Source: Eutreptiella sp. 'Long Island Sound 2002'
Lineage: Eukaryota; Euglenozoa; Euglenophyceae; Eutreptiales; Eutreptiaceae
Assembly (NCBI GenBank): GCA_964036045.1
Contig: OZ038379.1
Span: 108,454,025 to 108,518,024, forward strand
Direction of reading: 5' to 3'
DNA length: 64,000 bases
In this document: positions 1-11,289 of the stretch, piece by piece
Layout of the letters: every line of letters begins with the position of its first letter
How positions within the stretch are numbered: the first letter of the stretch is position 1
Program-made: the position numbers and the translations under genes
The notes under the pieces: model-generated
Told to the model about the DNA's origin: nothing
Databases searched by the model: none
Seen by the model: the letters and a program-made list of their open reading frames with translations, nothing else

Positions 1-3000
1 TGAGTCTCCCCGGCTACATCCCCTGCAGGGGCCCTAATGCCTGGGGATCTGGGCATAGCTTGGGCAATGGGAGCGGGCAGTGACAAAACGCAATCGCCTG
101 GCCGCCAATTGCCGGCGGTTCGTGGGCAACTGCCAGGGTCGCGTTGGTGGTGATGATGTGTTTTTGGTTTGTTGCTGTTTTGCACAAGTCTGTTTGTTTT
201 CGTTGGGCTTGGGGCTCGTGTGGGCGCATCAAGTTGATATTCCAATGTGATGGGGTCCCCCCCAGTTTGGGATGGATGATCTTCAACAGTAATGGGGGGA
301 CTCCTTGAAGAGCACGCCATGTTTTACACAAGCACATGCCTCATACTGCTGGAGTACTGTGTTGTGGGGTAGTGGTGAGGAACCACATCAGTGGACCTGG
401 CTGCAGCTTCCGAAGTTCTGTTCAGCACCTTTGGCCCGATATATAGTTCGTAGGCCGTCTTGCATGACTCAGCATTCATCCTACTGCGATCCCTTGATCC
501 AACACGGCAGAATGTAAAGTGGCACTGCTGTTCTCACCAATGGGGAATGGCGAACAGGTCGTTGTTGCCCATTTGTGTATATTCAAAGTGCTCAGACTGC
601 ACCTCACAAAACCAAAATCCCGACCTTTCATGGCTCTGCAGTTGGCCCAGGGCATGTGCAGCTCTTCATTGTTGTAAATAACTAAGGCCAGAAAAAGTGA
701 CACACAGTGCCTGTCTCTCAGTGGAACTGAACACGCATCACAAACAATGCCCTGTCCAGTGATGAAGCATAGGCACCTGACGGTAGGTGTCTAATGCTGC
801 AGGTGAATGGCTGCGGCACAGCAGAATGCACCCAGGGTATATATCTTGCCGCAAACCCTTGCAACAGGTTGCCCTTGGGACAATGCAACGCTTCGAGTTG
901 GCGACGAATTGGTCAGCTCTATTGATTTCGGCCCCAAAGAAAAGGTCACTGGAGAAGGCAAGCCACTTGGCAGGGTCTGCTGCAAAGAAACGTTGGGCAT
1001 ATGGATTCTCCATTTTGTGGACAAGGAGTTGTGCACATTTTGTTCCTGCACTAAGCTCACCAGTTGTGTGTGCATGAGCAGCTAGAACCCCGCGACCTTT
1101 GCAGTAGGCAATGATATTGGGACCCGTTTCCCTTTGCCATCGTGTCATTGACCACCAAACTGGCAGTCACAAAGACTGTGGGCACACGGGGCTGTCTGCT
1201 GTGTGCAAACCGTGCCTGACATTGGAAGTTTGAGAGTGGGCACACCTGGTCCAGAGTGCAGCCATACCTCAACCCTTCCCTGTGTTCCCTTCTCTACATG
1301 TTCCCTCTTTTTGTATTGGTGAAGCACGGCATGTGCTGCTCTGGCCCTCTGTTATGAACAGAAGGCCCTCTGATCTTCTGTTCATTCTGTTTGTATGTGC
1401 CACAAAGAGACACCAGATGGGCAGTGCTTGGGGGTTAGGACGAAGAAGTGCCATGCTTTGCAGCTGTCCAACGATGGAAGTACCATCAAGTTTTTTCAAG
1501 AGCCTAGAAGTTCCAAGTAGAACCGACCATTGAGCCCCAACCTACCAGCGTAGGCGATGCAGGTATTGGAACTGATGAGCTGCCAGTATGCACTTATGAA
1601 GCATCGCAGACCCCACTCCAGCATCTTATACTTGCGTCCATGGCACATGCTTACCAAAAGAGGAGGACTGTATTGGAGAAGCACAGCATGTGGTCCCCTC
1701 GCCCTCGTTGCCTTCCTTTCTGTTCTGCAAAGAGGGAACAACAACCGGCCTAATCCACATCAGCCTATACCTCTGTTGGTTTGCTGGTGAAGGGAAAGAG
1801 GGTTGCACTGTATTTGTGCATTCTTTTGTCCCCCCAAAGCGAAACACGACACACCTTCTCTTGGTCGGGTAGCCTCTGGATGTGGTGATGATGTCAACAT
1901 CCATTGCAGAGCTGAGAAGATGGAGACCACACTTCATGTTTTCGAAGTGCATATGAAGTGCATACCTCACAAGAAGCTACTTGATGTCACGTTGTGTGGC
2001 ACGCCAAGCTGTAGGCGTGTCAATTTGCGCGGCATTTGTAGATTTTCAAGGACCCATTGGGATCCTTTCCATGTAAATTTGAGTGGAGGCATTTTTGGTG
2101 CTGGCCGCTATTTCTGTTTAGTCTTTTTTTTGTTACAAAGAAATTGAAAGATTGTGTGTCCCACTATCATGTCATAACCTGAACAACAAACCTGCCTCGG
2201 AACTTGGCTGGTACCTGTGCATGGACAACAAGGTGAAGCTTGTTGTCAGCATCAGTCTCGTCACTTGTGAGCTTAACAGCGGAGCTATATATTGTGGAAA
2301 TGACAGGCATCAAAGCAGATGACTTCGACGAACTGTGCACCATATTGTCATCCCTTGTGCATCCATTGCACCCCTTTGATACACGCGCTTGACCAGTGCT
2401 GGTGCGATATGTGTCCCACCCTCAAACAACGTCACTTACTCACACACTGGGGAGGTAGACTGAGGACCTACATGCGGTGGTGCCACAAGATCTACGAAAA
2501 TGCTTCCAATGCCACCCTCCAACTGTACACACGGGCAACCAGCAATGTGACCGAGTTAATTGATTTGGTTGCCACCGTTGGAAAGAGCGCGCTTGACGTG
2601 CTTAACCAATTCATCTTGTGTCCTAGAACCTTATGAAGCCCAAGACCTATCTCTTGTGTACAAAGCATGATTGGAATGCCTTTATTGAGTTGCTGTGTGG
2701 TGCTATATGCTTTCGTCAATGCACGTTGCGGTCTAGGGTAGGGTTTTGCTGCTGTCTGAACTGTCTGAACAGGTCCAGACAGGTAGGAGGGAGACACCCG
2801 GGGGGCTCAGGGGGGTCAAAAATGAACCGTGGATTTCCCGTACGCCACTTTGCCCTATCAATTCTACGGGTGTGAGGACCCCCCCCCCGTCGAACGGCGT
2901 ACGGGAAATATACACGTAGCCCGAGTTATGAGGCGTCGCATTTTCGGCCTCCCTAGGCAGCGGTTGGACAAGCTGAGCTTAAATTGGGATTTCAAACTTT

Positions 3001-3400
3001 TCGGCTTTAGACCTACCGTGTATTTCGTCCATTCTGGAGGCCGCTTGAACTACAGCATCGCTGTTGCTTCCCACGGTAGGTCAGCACTTGTTCGCCTTTA
3101 TGTGCATTTTACAGTGGTGTATGAGTCCGGTCCTGAAAGGTTGATATCAGCTTGGTAATGTTTCGTCAACAGGATATCAAGCCTGGCTTCGCGACCTACT
3201 GGTTCTAGTATTGTCCCTGTCCGGACATTAAAGTGGCTGTACAATGCAAAAAAGACCTGCTGGTTCTGGTCAACCAATGGGATGCACGCCCTGAACTCGT
3301 AGTCAACAAGAATCTTGTTTATGGCAGCGTTGTGTTAGATTTCACTCAGCTGACCATCTGTCGCATTCTGTTAGACTCACTCAAAGCCAGCCATTAAAGC
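1..3400. other. No supportable gene
   Basis: Only short overlapping frames occur here. A minus-strand frame at 738-1148 (136 codons) has a mixed composition that could be coding, but I recognise no domain, and plus-strand frames overlap it. No repeat array or terminal inverted repeat was found. Confidence 0.4.
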
Positions 3401-3425
3401 CAGCCAGCCATTAAAAACACACCGC

Positions 3426-3875
3426 ATGCCATTCCTTGAAGTGAAGGTACCAACCCTAATCCGTGGCACCAATCGTTGGGGAGAGTGTGTGTTTCATTAC
3501 ATGAGAATGCTCGTGGACAGATGCCCTCACATGCGAATGCAACTGATTGCAGCCTGGGTTCAGTGCCAGAGGTCCTCTTACGATGACGAAGACCCTGAGG
3601 GCAGTGTGAGGCGATTCTTTGAGGTAATGTTAGGCAAGCTGCTCCACTAGAATGCTGATAAGAGGGCAAAAGTTGCAAAACTTGCCAAGGACCAACAGCC
3701 CCTACAGAACTTGCAAATGGTTGGTTTGGTGCCCCAAGTCCAAGGGAAGGTAGCCAAAGCAGTTCTAATGGAGGCTATCAAGCAGTACAATGCCTATGGA
3801 GGCAAAATGAAGGTGACAGGCAAGAAGCAGGAGCTCAGAGAGCGCTTGGAGGCTATACTGCACAGTGGTCAGTGA
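3426..3875 (+). CDS. SAP-domain-like protein, TAG-interrupted
   Basis: A single plus-strand frame of 149 codons runs to a TGA at 3873-3875 and contains one in-frame TAG at 3648-3650. The last 45 or so residues resemble a SAP module, a short helix-loop-helix that binds DNA or RNA: a helix with EAIKQYNAYG, then KVTGKKQELRERLEAIL. The region after the TAG is rich in lysine, alanine and glutamine, and codon character does not change across the TAG, so I read it as one frame. No partner gene is evident on this strand. SAP domains occur in host chromatin proteins and in transposon proteins, and I cannot tell which applies. The start at 3426 is the first ATG. Under the standard code this would be two fragments. 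Confidence 0.5.
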
Positions 3876-4487
3876 GAGGTGTTTTTGCTGCCCTTTTTGT
3901 GCCTGTTTTATGCCCTGTTCTTATGTGCGCCACTTGGAGCGTTTGGAAGGAGGTTGCCAACCAAGAGGTGAATGGTCCAGTGGGTGTCCAAGACCAAGTG
4001 AAAACTCGCCCGGGCAACCTCCTCACACCCCTTGGTGTCAACACGCTATCCGGATTTACCCACGAAAAGGGGGGTTTTTGGGGGGGGGTCTGGTATTTCA
4101 CCACCCGAGTGGTAGGAAAGTACTTCGAAGTACTATACCACATGACCGCCTAGGATTCATTCTATTATCTGAGTGACTAGGGTGTTCACGGACCATAAGT
4201 CGCCAAAACTGCTAAAATGAATATTGTATGTAGGTCCCAAAAACAGCGTGATTCTAGGGGGGACCATGGATAATCCCCTTTCCACAGTGAACTCAGTGCC
4301 CGAAAGGGACTGAGAACAACTGAAAATTTATGAAAACGGATGGGCATTTGAAACAATCATTGAAAGTCTTTTCATCGTGTCGTGTTTGCCATGAGGTACT
4401 TCTGCCACACAATCGGGTTACGCGTGGCACCTGCCATTTCTGCTAGAGCTTCGGGAAGGGGGTGTTCTCCTCTTGGGTTCTGTGTTA

Positions 4488-4961
4488 GTGTTTGAAGGAT
4501 GGGGTCTTTGGTCGGGCTCTGTGTTGGTTGTTGGGGAGAGGGGGGTCACCGGTTGGGCTGTGTGTTGCTTGTGTCTCCATGGCTGTGTGCTATTTTTGCT
4601 GTGTGTCCCACATCTCCCATTTGCTTTGCACTTGGTTTCGGTCACCCTTTTGGGGCGGAGGCCATGTATCCGCGAACTCCTTAGCCCACTCACTCTGTCC
4701 TTCATATTTGGCTTACAATTCCCGTAGCACCGCTAACTCTTGCTCATCCCAAGCACCATGTTTCAACGCGCCTTTGACAGGACCTACTTCACGTTCCGAG
4801 GGACGAACGGCTTCGAACATAGCCCGGATAGTGGAGGGAGGCTGTTCACTAGTCTTCTTCGGTGGAGCATCTTCTCCCATGGCCATAGGTTCTGGGTTAG
4901 TAGCGGGGCTGGGTTGTGCAATCGGGGCAGGCGGGTCGGCGTCACGGGGTTGCACATGCAT
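4488..4961 (-). CDS. Myb/SANT-like domain protein fragment with in-frame TAA and TAG
   Basis: A minus-strand frame starts with a Pro/Ala-rich linker and enters a Myb/SANT-like helix-turn-helix. It has three spaced tryptophans (GAWDEQELAVL, SEWAKEFADTW, QSKWEMW) and the RNQVQSKW motif typical of the third Myb helix. The domain is cut by TAA at 4713-4715, between LREL and AKYEGQ. A TAG follows at 4590-4592. Reading both as glutamine gives an uninterrupted fold of normal length. A third TAA lies at 4485-4487, where I end the feature; the frame stays open further. It lies directly downstream of an OTU-like region on the same strand, so the two probably belonged to one gene or one element. Myb/SANT domains bind DNA or histone tails and are common in transposon accessory proteins. 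Confidence 0.6.
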
Positions 4962-4969
4962 GAACTAAG

Positions 4970-5372
4970 CCCATTCACGTATGCGGCATTTAGAGGCGGG
5001 CGGTTGTCCAATACAGCATCTCGAGGACTAACAAAAATGGCATCTCTCACGCTGAACACCACTATGGCTCGCCGGAGATAGGTGGCAATACCTGCAGCAG
5101 GAACCGCATCACCCATTTTCATGGTCCACCCATCAGGATTCCTTAACCCATTGAGCAATGCATGCAACAACCAATAACAAATGGAGCATCTAAATGACGC
5201 CGTGCACCCACATCTTGCATTACCTTTTCCCGAAGGAGTTTTTGGTCCATCTTCACGGTTCATGCTAGAGGATGCCACACACAAAACCCATCATGTGGCA
5301 CCTCTTCAACAATGAAACCTTGATTTGACAACAATGAGGTAATCTCTTCTTCTTGCGCTTCGCGCTCATTCC
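4970..5372 (-). pseudogene. OTU-like cysteine protease region, frameshifted
   Basis: The minus strand contains an OTU-like start: GFIVEEVPHDGFCVWHPLA, where DG-x-C matches the catalytic Asp-Gly-Asn-Cys loop with Asn replaced by Phe. After an in-frame TGA at about 5260-5262 the frame continues with a KLLREKVMQDV segment, as OTU domains have after the Cys loop. A second frame then carries PDGWTMKMGDAVPAAG and LRRAIVVFS, matching the later OTU strands. At least one frame change and one TGA separate the parts, so this is a decayed gene or one with an intron I cannot place. No catalytic His was identified. OTU proteases remove ubiquitin and are also encoded by some large transposons and retroelements. 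Assignment rests on motif order only. Confidence 0.45.
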
Positions 5373-5398
5373 AAGGCACGCATTAGCTCTGAGAGTGT

Positions 5399-5719
5399 TT
5401 ATGCAACAATGAATCGGGGGGGATTTCTGTTCACACGTGCAACCTCAACCATCAACAAACCAATTTGCTCATACTCTTTCCCTGCACTTTCATCAACTTC
5501 ATCCTCATTATCGTCCAGCCCGGGAATCTCTTCTTCGGAGTGAAAGCGACCATGGGGGGGGGGGGGTCTCCTCCTATTCTCGGTCCTCTGGCCGGCCGGC
5601 TGGCTGGTGTAGACCTTGTCTTGCTTTGTGTTTGCATGCCACAGAGCCCCACATAGCACATGATATGCTAATGGAACAATTCTTTTTGAACAACATATGT
5701 TGGAAATTGTTTGTCTCAT
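5399..5719 (-). CDS. Acidic hypothetical segment upstream of OTU region
   Basis: A minus-strand frame carries a Pro-rich stretch and a strongly acidic segment (EEEIPGLDDNEDEVDES). The segment around RTENRRRPPPP resembles the end of the next upstream frame (ENTGRPTPPLPPP near 6150). This suggests a duplicated exon or related intron edges. It ends at TAA; if TAA is sense the frame runs 11 more codons to TGA. No domain recognised. Confidence 0.35.
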   Translation of the reverse strand: MRQTISNICCSKRIVPLAYHVLCGALWHANTKQDKVYTSQPAGQRTENRRRPPPPHGRFHSEEEIPGLDDNEDEVDESAGKEYEQIGLLMVEVARVNRNPPRFIVA

Positions 5720-6112
5720 TGTCAGTTAGTTTTAGACAATGCATTGCCCACGTCTACTTAATACTGATGTCTATTGTGCCTACTACCAAGTGGGAAGCAG
5801 ACTTGCATGGTGCGAATTTTTGGATACACGGTTGCGGTGGGCATTCAAAGGTGCTACAAAACACAGGCTTGCGCATTTGGATGTTGGAACTTTTGTATGA
5901 CATTCCGAGGGTCACGTTGTTCTACGATGGGATATGGTGAGAAGTCATGGTCCATTTGCCTTTGTGATTGCACCTCCTATGCATGCATGTCCAATTGCAT
6001 TGTGTTCCATCCGATTGAGTTGCTTGACATCCCTAGGAGCGCCCTACGGTAAGCGTTTGTTCAATATTTTTGTACACACGGGGCCTCGGCGCAAATCACC
6101 CCCTAGCCGCGG

Positions 6113-6700
6113 CTAGCCGTGTCTAGATGGGGGGGGGAGGGGGGGGGTGGGTCTCCCCGTATTCTCGACCCAACTGCCACCAGGCACCATGGCTAGTTTC
6201 ACCCCTTCGTCTGTCACACCATCCAAATCAGCATTACTTGCAATAGGCGAATCATCATCATCATCGAATTTTTCGAGAATCCACGAGTGCAACAGCCTGG
6301 GAATAGTTTCGGACGCGGGTCTCAAAGTGCACCGTTAACCCGCCTTCACGAGTTCGTGAAAACACGCAGTGAATGCCTGTCGTTGTTCGGCAACAACTAC
6401 TTCAAAGGGAGGAAGTGTCGGCGTGATCCTTTAAATGGCACGGAATAGATGAAGACCCACAATGACATCATTGCCAAAGATGGAATGAATCATTTTTCTA
6501 TCATGGCAACAACGATCGGTGAGCAGCTACGGAATGGCAACATTTGACCTGCAATGCAAATCCTATAGGAATTGTGTAACATCCTCGTGAGTGTCATCGT
6601 CGTGCAAATGGTACGCAACAACCATTCTCTCCTCATCCGCACTTCGCACCGGCCCTCCAGCCACCTTGAATGCCGTCGTCTCTTCGTGTGTGCCCGTGAC
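6113..6700 (-). CDS. Hypothetical protein frame with two TAG and two TAA, no TGA
   Basis: One minus-strand frame is open to TGA for about 195 codons from 6700. It contains TAG at 6563-6565 and 6527-6529 and TAA at 6431-6433 and 6335-6337. The translation stays protein-like on both sides of each: HEDVTQFL before the first, FGNDVIVGLHLFRAI before the first TAA, EVVVAEQRQAFTACF and ETIPRLLHSWILEKF after. There is an acidic DDDDD patch near 6265. No known domain was recognised. A TGA at 6701-6703 with AG just upstream suggests the 5' boundary may be a splice acceptor. It is co-oriented with the acidic, OTU and Myb segments at 4.5-5.7 kb and may belong to the same gene or element. Under the standard code it would be five fragments. 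Confidence 0.5.
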
Positions 6701-7289
6701 TCAGGGTAGTATCATAGAACAGAGCAAGCTTGACGAACAGAGTGTAGGCGAAAACCAAACCCGTGGTGTTACATTCCTCCGACACTGGCACGTTTTTGTG
6801 TGGCAACCCGTGGTGGGCTCTACCATTTTGCGTCTGTTGTGCCGGCGCTTGTTGTGCTTTTCTTGATTGGTGTATTGAGAACAATGTAAAATGCTTCAAA
6901 CCTTGCAATTGCATCATCGCAACCCTAGAGATTATTGATGGGCTCCCAGGAATGGGGCACGTACCACACGACGGGTCAACATGGGACGGGTCAGCAGGGT
7001 TCTTGTCCTTTTTATTATGTTCTGTTTTACTGCTATAATACACTATGTGAAGATGTGTACGGAGGCACAGATACGCACCTAGCAGGGATGGAGGGCGGAG
7101 TGCATAACACCGAGGGTAGGAGTGCTGGAGAGGGAAAGTGCACAAGAGGGTTGAATATGTCATCCAGACCACCAACGACATGAGGTCAGCGTAACATGAA
7201 CGTCGAGTCCTTACGTGCCCTGTGATCTGCATCACACGGATAGGAGGGAGGGTTAATTGAGGTGACTCGTACAGCCGCAACCCTAAAGC

Positions 7290-8830
7290 GGCGGAAACAG
7301 GGGGGGGGGGGGGCGAATGACACAGGGTCACGAAACACACATGACATCTCCACAACACGCCCGCCGTCAACCTACACCCAGACAGTCCACACAACATACA
7401 AATAGGACAAAACAAAGAGAGAGACGGAGGACAAATAGGATGAGTAGGGAGCCAAGAACCAGGCGTGCAGGCATTGACATGGATAGGATATGGATAGGTA
7501 AACAGACAAGGCGGCGAAGGCAAGCAGGGAGAAGACCGGGCAAGAGGGTTATGGGGAAAGAACAACAACAAACCGACAGAGGAGGGGATGGGCGGTGGAT
7601 AGGGGAAGAGGTGATAGGGCAGAAGAGGACCAGGGAAGAAGAACCACCAACACCAAACAAAAGGCTAGGTGCATGGGATGGGAAGGAAGTGGATACTGTG
7701 TACACAATGCAAAAGCAAATGCCCCCATGTGTGTCTTATGTGCCCCCAGCACCAGGGGACATAAGAGGGTGAAAGAGAGCAACAAGGGAACGACAAAAAT
7801 TAGAAGGGCGGGTAGGAGAGTGAGGATAAAGGGGGAGAGGGTTAGGGGTAGGGGCAAACGAGCACATAGCTCAAAAAGGCAGGACTAGGAGGCCCATGGC
7901 CAGAAAGCGGGAGCCCAAGCACCAAAAAAAAAGGGGGGGGGGTACAGCCGGCAGGTGAACGGGGCAGAAGCCGAGTGGAGAGCGGAGGCGCACACACGCG
8001 AAGGCAACAAAAGGGGAGGAGGCGCGTCGTGGTGTCTACAAAAAAAATCATGCGGAGGGTGAAGGGACAGGGAGGGAGAAGGGGCAGAGGGGCAGTGAAC
8101 ACAGAGAGGGAAAGGGAAGGGGAGACAAGTGATAGGGGAGGGACACAGCAGAATGGAGCAAAGGGAGAGAAGGAGGGCCCGGAGGGGTAGGCAGGAGGAC
8201 ACAGGGCTCCAAGGGTAGACCAAGCGTCCCACCCAATCCTGGCCAGAATCCAGGCAATTGGAAACGTAGGCCCAGGTCCGCCGTCGGGGCGTGGATAAGG
8301 GGAAATTGTGGCGTCTCCAACAGCAGTGGATAGGTTAAACGGCGTAAGGCAAGGGGAAGAAGGGTGAGGTGGGCAGGACACCGGGCTCCAAAGGTGGACC
8401 AAGTAGCCCACCCAATCGTGGCATGCACACCCAGGCGCTTGGTTACGTGGGCTCTGGTTCACCGGTGGGGCTTGGATGCAGGGACGGTGCTCCAAAAGCA
8501 ACACCATACGCATAGCACGGGGAAGAGGCGAACGAGAAAGAGGGGAGAAAGACAAAACACTCCCAAGGGAAAGGCAAACCGGTCGCTGTAGAGAGGTGAA
8601 CCATGGGCTAGCCATGGGGACCCTGGGGGGCAGCGGAGGAAGGGGAAACGGGTGGTGGCGTCCCGGTGGGGAGGGGGAGAGGGGCGGGGGGGGGCGGCAT
8701 TAGGAGAAATACGGGGAAGAGGGGAGCAAAAAAAAGAACAACAGCAACAGCCCCATGGGGTCGGCAAGGCGGTCGCTATGGAGAGGTGAACCAGGGGCCA
8801 ACCATGGGGAGCCTAGCCACGGGAAGTCGG
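7290..8830. repeat. Purine-rich region with about 180-190-bp degenerate tandem repeats
   Basis: The plus strand is strongly purine-rich (GGGAGGAG-type) from about 7.36 to 8.8 kb, which creates long but low-complexity frames on both strands. Two repeat pairs are visible. GGGCTCCAA(A/G)GGT(G/A)GACCAAG occurs near 8205 and 8385. A segment with GAGAGGTGAACCA occurs near 8579 and 8769. Poly(G) runs of 9-15 nt interrupt it. I see no supported gene. Confidence 0.5.
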
Positions 8831-9009
8831 GACAATACTCTAGACACCAAGAACCCTGAGGCCCCCGGGTCAAAGGCCTCCAGTACACGTCGGTCCAGGC
8901 GTGAGCCGGACCTGGGAAACATGGAAAAAAGTCGCCCCCTGGCCTCCAGCCGCGGATGGACGATAATCAGTGCATCCGGGAGCCGAGTGGGTACTCCAAC
9001 CCGTGAGGG

Positions 9010-9774
9010 ATGGGGAGAGCTGGAATGTGGGTGACAGAAATGCTTCGCTGTCGGCGACGCTTAGACTATCCACAAGAAGCGCGCCTGCAGGCGCTTGAAA
9101 GGCTGTGCCAAGCGGGGGAGGCCGGAGGAACCTCCGAGAGGGGACTTGAAGGGGCGCCCGTGAGGGCTGCAACAGAAGGAAACGTACCTCCGGTTAGGCC
9201 CGTGGGGAACCTTGGTTAACATCTCAGCCGTGAGGCGGGACACCAGGGGAACCTATGGTAGAGAGCTCCCCTTTCAGGCCAGAGGCGGCCGCCATGTAAA
9301 ATATGGCGGGGAACAGGCTCCGTCCGTGGCGGACCTAGAAGTCAAGTCAAGTCAAGTTTGTTGGAGTATAGTGTTTCGACGAAGCCACCCAGTGTCACCC
9401 TCGTGAAAACTTTCTTTCTTCGGTACATTGAAACATTGAAGTTGTTCAACGCCGAGCAAATGGCGCAATTGGGTGCAATCGTTATTTTTGTCGATCGCGC
9501 CTACAAGGTGGTGAAACGTAGGGTGCGACCGGAAGACTGCAAATCTCTACTTCTATTCGACAGTGATCCCGGGTTCACACCCTGCCATCTGTTGTTCCCG
9601 CAGTGTTCTTTGCCAAGCTCTGAACCAGGAAGCCAGCTAGCCCAGGAACATCCGGGCCATGATTTGTTCTTCATGTGCGAAATGTTGTTGGTGTTCATTG
9701 TTGCTATTTGCATTTCAGTACCCAGGAGTGTCTGCTTAGTAAATTTCAGTGATCCCCGAAATTGTTTTTGTTGA
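9010..9774 (+). CDS. Hypothetical protein, frame open only if TAA/TAG are sense
   Basis: From ATG 9010 one plus-strand frame reaches TGA at 9772-9774 (254 codons), broken only by TAA at 9217-9219 and TAG at 9259-9261. The N-terminal part is charged, with many Arg, Glu and Gln. The middle has a helix-like stretch (LKLFNAEQMAQLGAIVIF) followed by basic residues (AYKVVKRRVRPEDC). A hydrophobic segment near the end (EMLLVFIVAICISV) could be a membrane helix. No domain recognised. A short (GTCAA)n-like run sits near 9340. This could also be a chance open frame. Confidence 0.3.
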
Positions 9775-10219
9775 ATTTTGCCCCAGGATCATTTTGTTTG
9801 CTTAAAAATAGTTACCAGCAGGGCTGGTTTGTTGCAAAAATTTTGGTACAAAACAACAAGGTTCGCAAAATTTCTGACCCAAGTAGCATAAGTTTTTTTC
9901 TACAAGAATTACCTCGCATCCCCCCCGCCGCGGGGAAATAATTATTTATTTTGCTTGGCACCCGCCTACCCGCCCCCGCCTGCCACCATGTGCAGTAGGG
10001 TGATGGGGGGGGGGGTCGGAATATCCGCGTGCCGCCCGTTTTGTGCCGTGCCGCCTATGGGGGGGGGGGGCAAAGAGGCCTTGTGCCACGGCACGCCTAC
10101 TGCACCATGAACTATTTTTACCCGCTCACATGCTCCCCCCCTCCAATCATTAAGTAAGGGGGCAAGTAGCACAAGATTGCTGGAGTACTACACTTGTTGT
10201 GTACAGGTAATGGTGCTCC

Positions 10220-10408
10220 CTAAGGACCCCACCCTTTCCACTTAACAAAGGAATACACTTTCCGGTTCCGCACCTCCTTTTTCAGGATACCCCCCACTTC
10301 ATATGTTTCTGCTTCATCCTGCAAACCTCCTGGAATGCACTCCTGAGCACGTGCTGAGCCACTTACAATTCTCGTCTTTTTTTTCTGAGACGAGTGTTTG
10401 ATGGGCAC
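10220..10408 (-). pseudogene. Chromodomain fragment
   Basis: A minus-strand frame of 62 codons ends in a chromodomain core: YEVGGILKKEVRNRKVYSF followed by VKWKGWGP, matching the (Y/F)EVExIL...YLVKWKGW signature. The C-terminal chromodomain helix is missing, and a TAG follows the GWGP. Upstream is a basic KKKTR stretch. Chromodomains bind methylated histone H3 and are found at the C terminus of chromovirus integrases and in some transposases. No integrase or reverse transcriptase was found next to it, so it is an orphan fragment. Confidence 0.55.
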
Positions 10409-11037
10409 CTAGCATGTTCCACACTGCCTACAGAAACACGCTGTCCAAACGACAACATTTCGACAAACAAGGATACTTTCAGGGCCAAAACTGCAATGCT
10501 CAGCACCATTACGAGTCGTTGGTGGGCACCTAGCACGTTCACCACTGCCCACAGAGTTAAAATTATTCAACTGCCATTGAGGGTCAAACTTGCACGGACG
10601 GTCGAAAAACTATTTGCAGGTTACAAACTACGCACATTCGCACCTAGTTTCAAGCAAACAAACACCTGATATTATCCAAACTTGAGAACCACACAGTAGA
10701 CTCACCCTAGATGCGTCCGATTGGAGCACCTTTGAAGAGTAGCATGAGACTCACCAACCATGCAGGCACACTCATGAAGCAAACTGTGGGCGACTTAGTT
10801 CTGTGGAGGCGGAGTAAGCCTGAATTCTTACGCCACTTAGGGATGCACCGTTCTAGGGCGTGGTGCGGAACCCCCCCAATTTTGGGGGTGTCAATATGGC
10901 TGGAATCCGGACTTTCACATGTTACATGGGTGCACTATGAATCAACAATGTGCCTTCCATGTCTCGTTTCCTCGGTATTGCCCGTTCTGCACTTTTTGCG
11001 ATTTGGTCTTTTTGTGCTGTGACTAGTTAGAACGGAG

Positions 11038-11150
11038 TTACAGCACTAGTTATCGCGGGGGTTATCGCGCGATAACCTCGTTATCGCGCTAGTTATCGCG
11101 CGAAAACTAGTTATCACGCGAGTTACCGCGGGGGTTATCGCGCTTCGTTT
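11038..11150. repeat. Subterminal TTATCGCG repeat cluster, left end of copy 1
   Basis: About eight tandem or inverted occurrences of TTATCGCG and CGCGATAA are joined by CTAGTTA or GGGGG. The outer AGCACTAGTTATCGCG is inverted at the other end of the element (CGCGATAACTAGTGCT near 12,600). The motif is palindromic and CpG-rich. Such arrays are typical transposase-binding subterminal repeats. Confidence 0.75.
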
Positions 11151-11289
11151 GCTCTTGTTCCATGTTTCCCCTCTTCGCCTCGGATCTCAAATTCTTTAAC
11201 ATGGCCCGTGCTGCTGCCACGCTTGGTGCGAGCACCATCAAAAGCTCTTTGGGATTCGTCGCCTTGGCGGACCTGAGGGGTTTACGAGG

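Noticed and set aside
7317-8615. Several 70-257 codon frames in the purine-rich region
   Set aside because: Strong strand bias in base composition makes long frames likely; no domain or codon signal seen.
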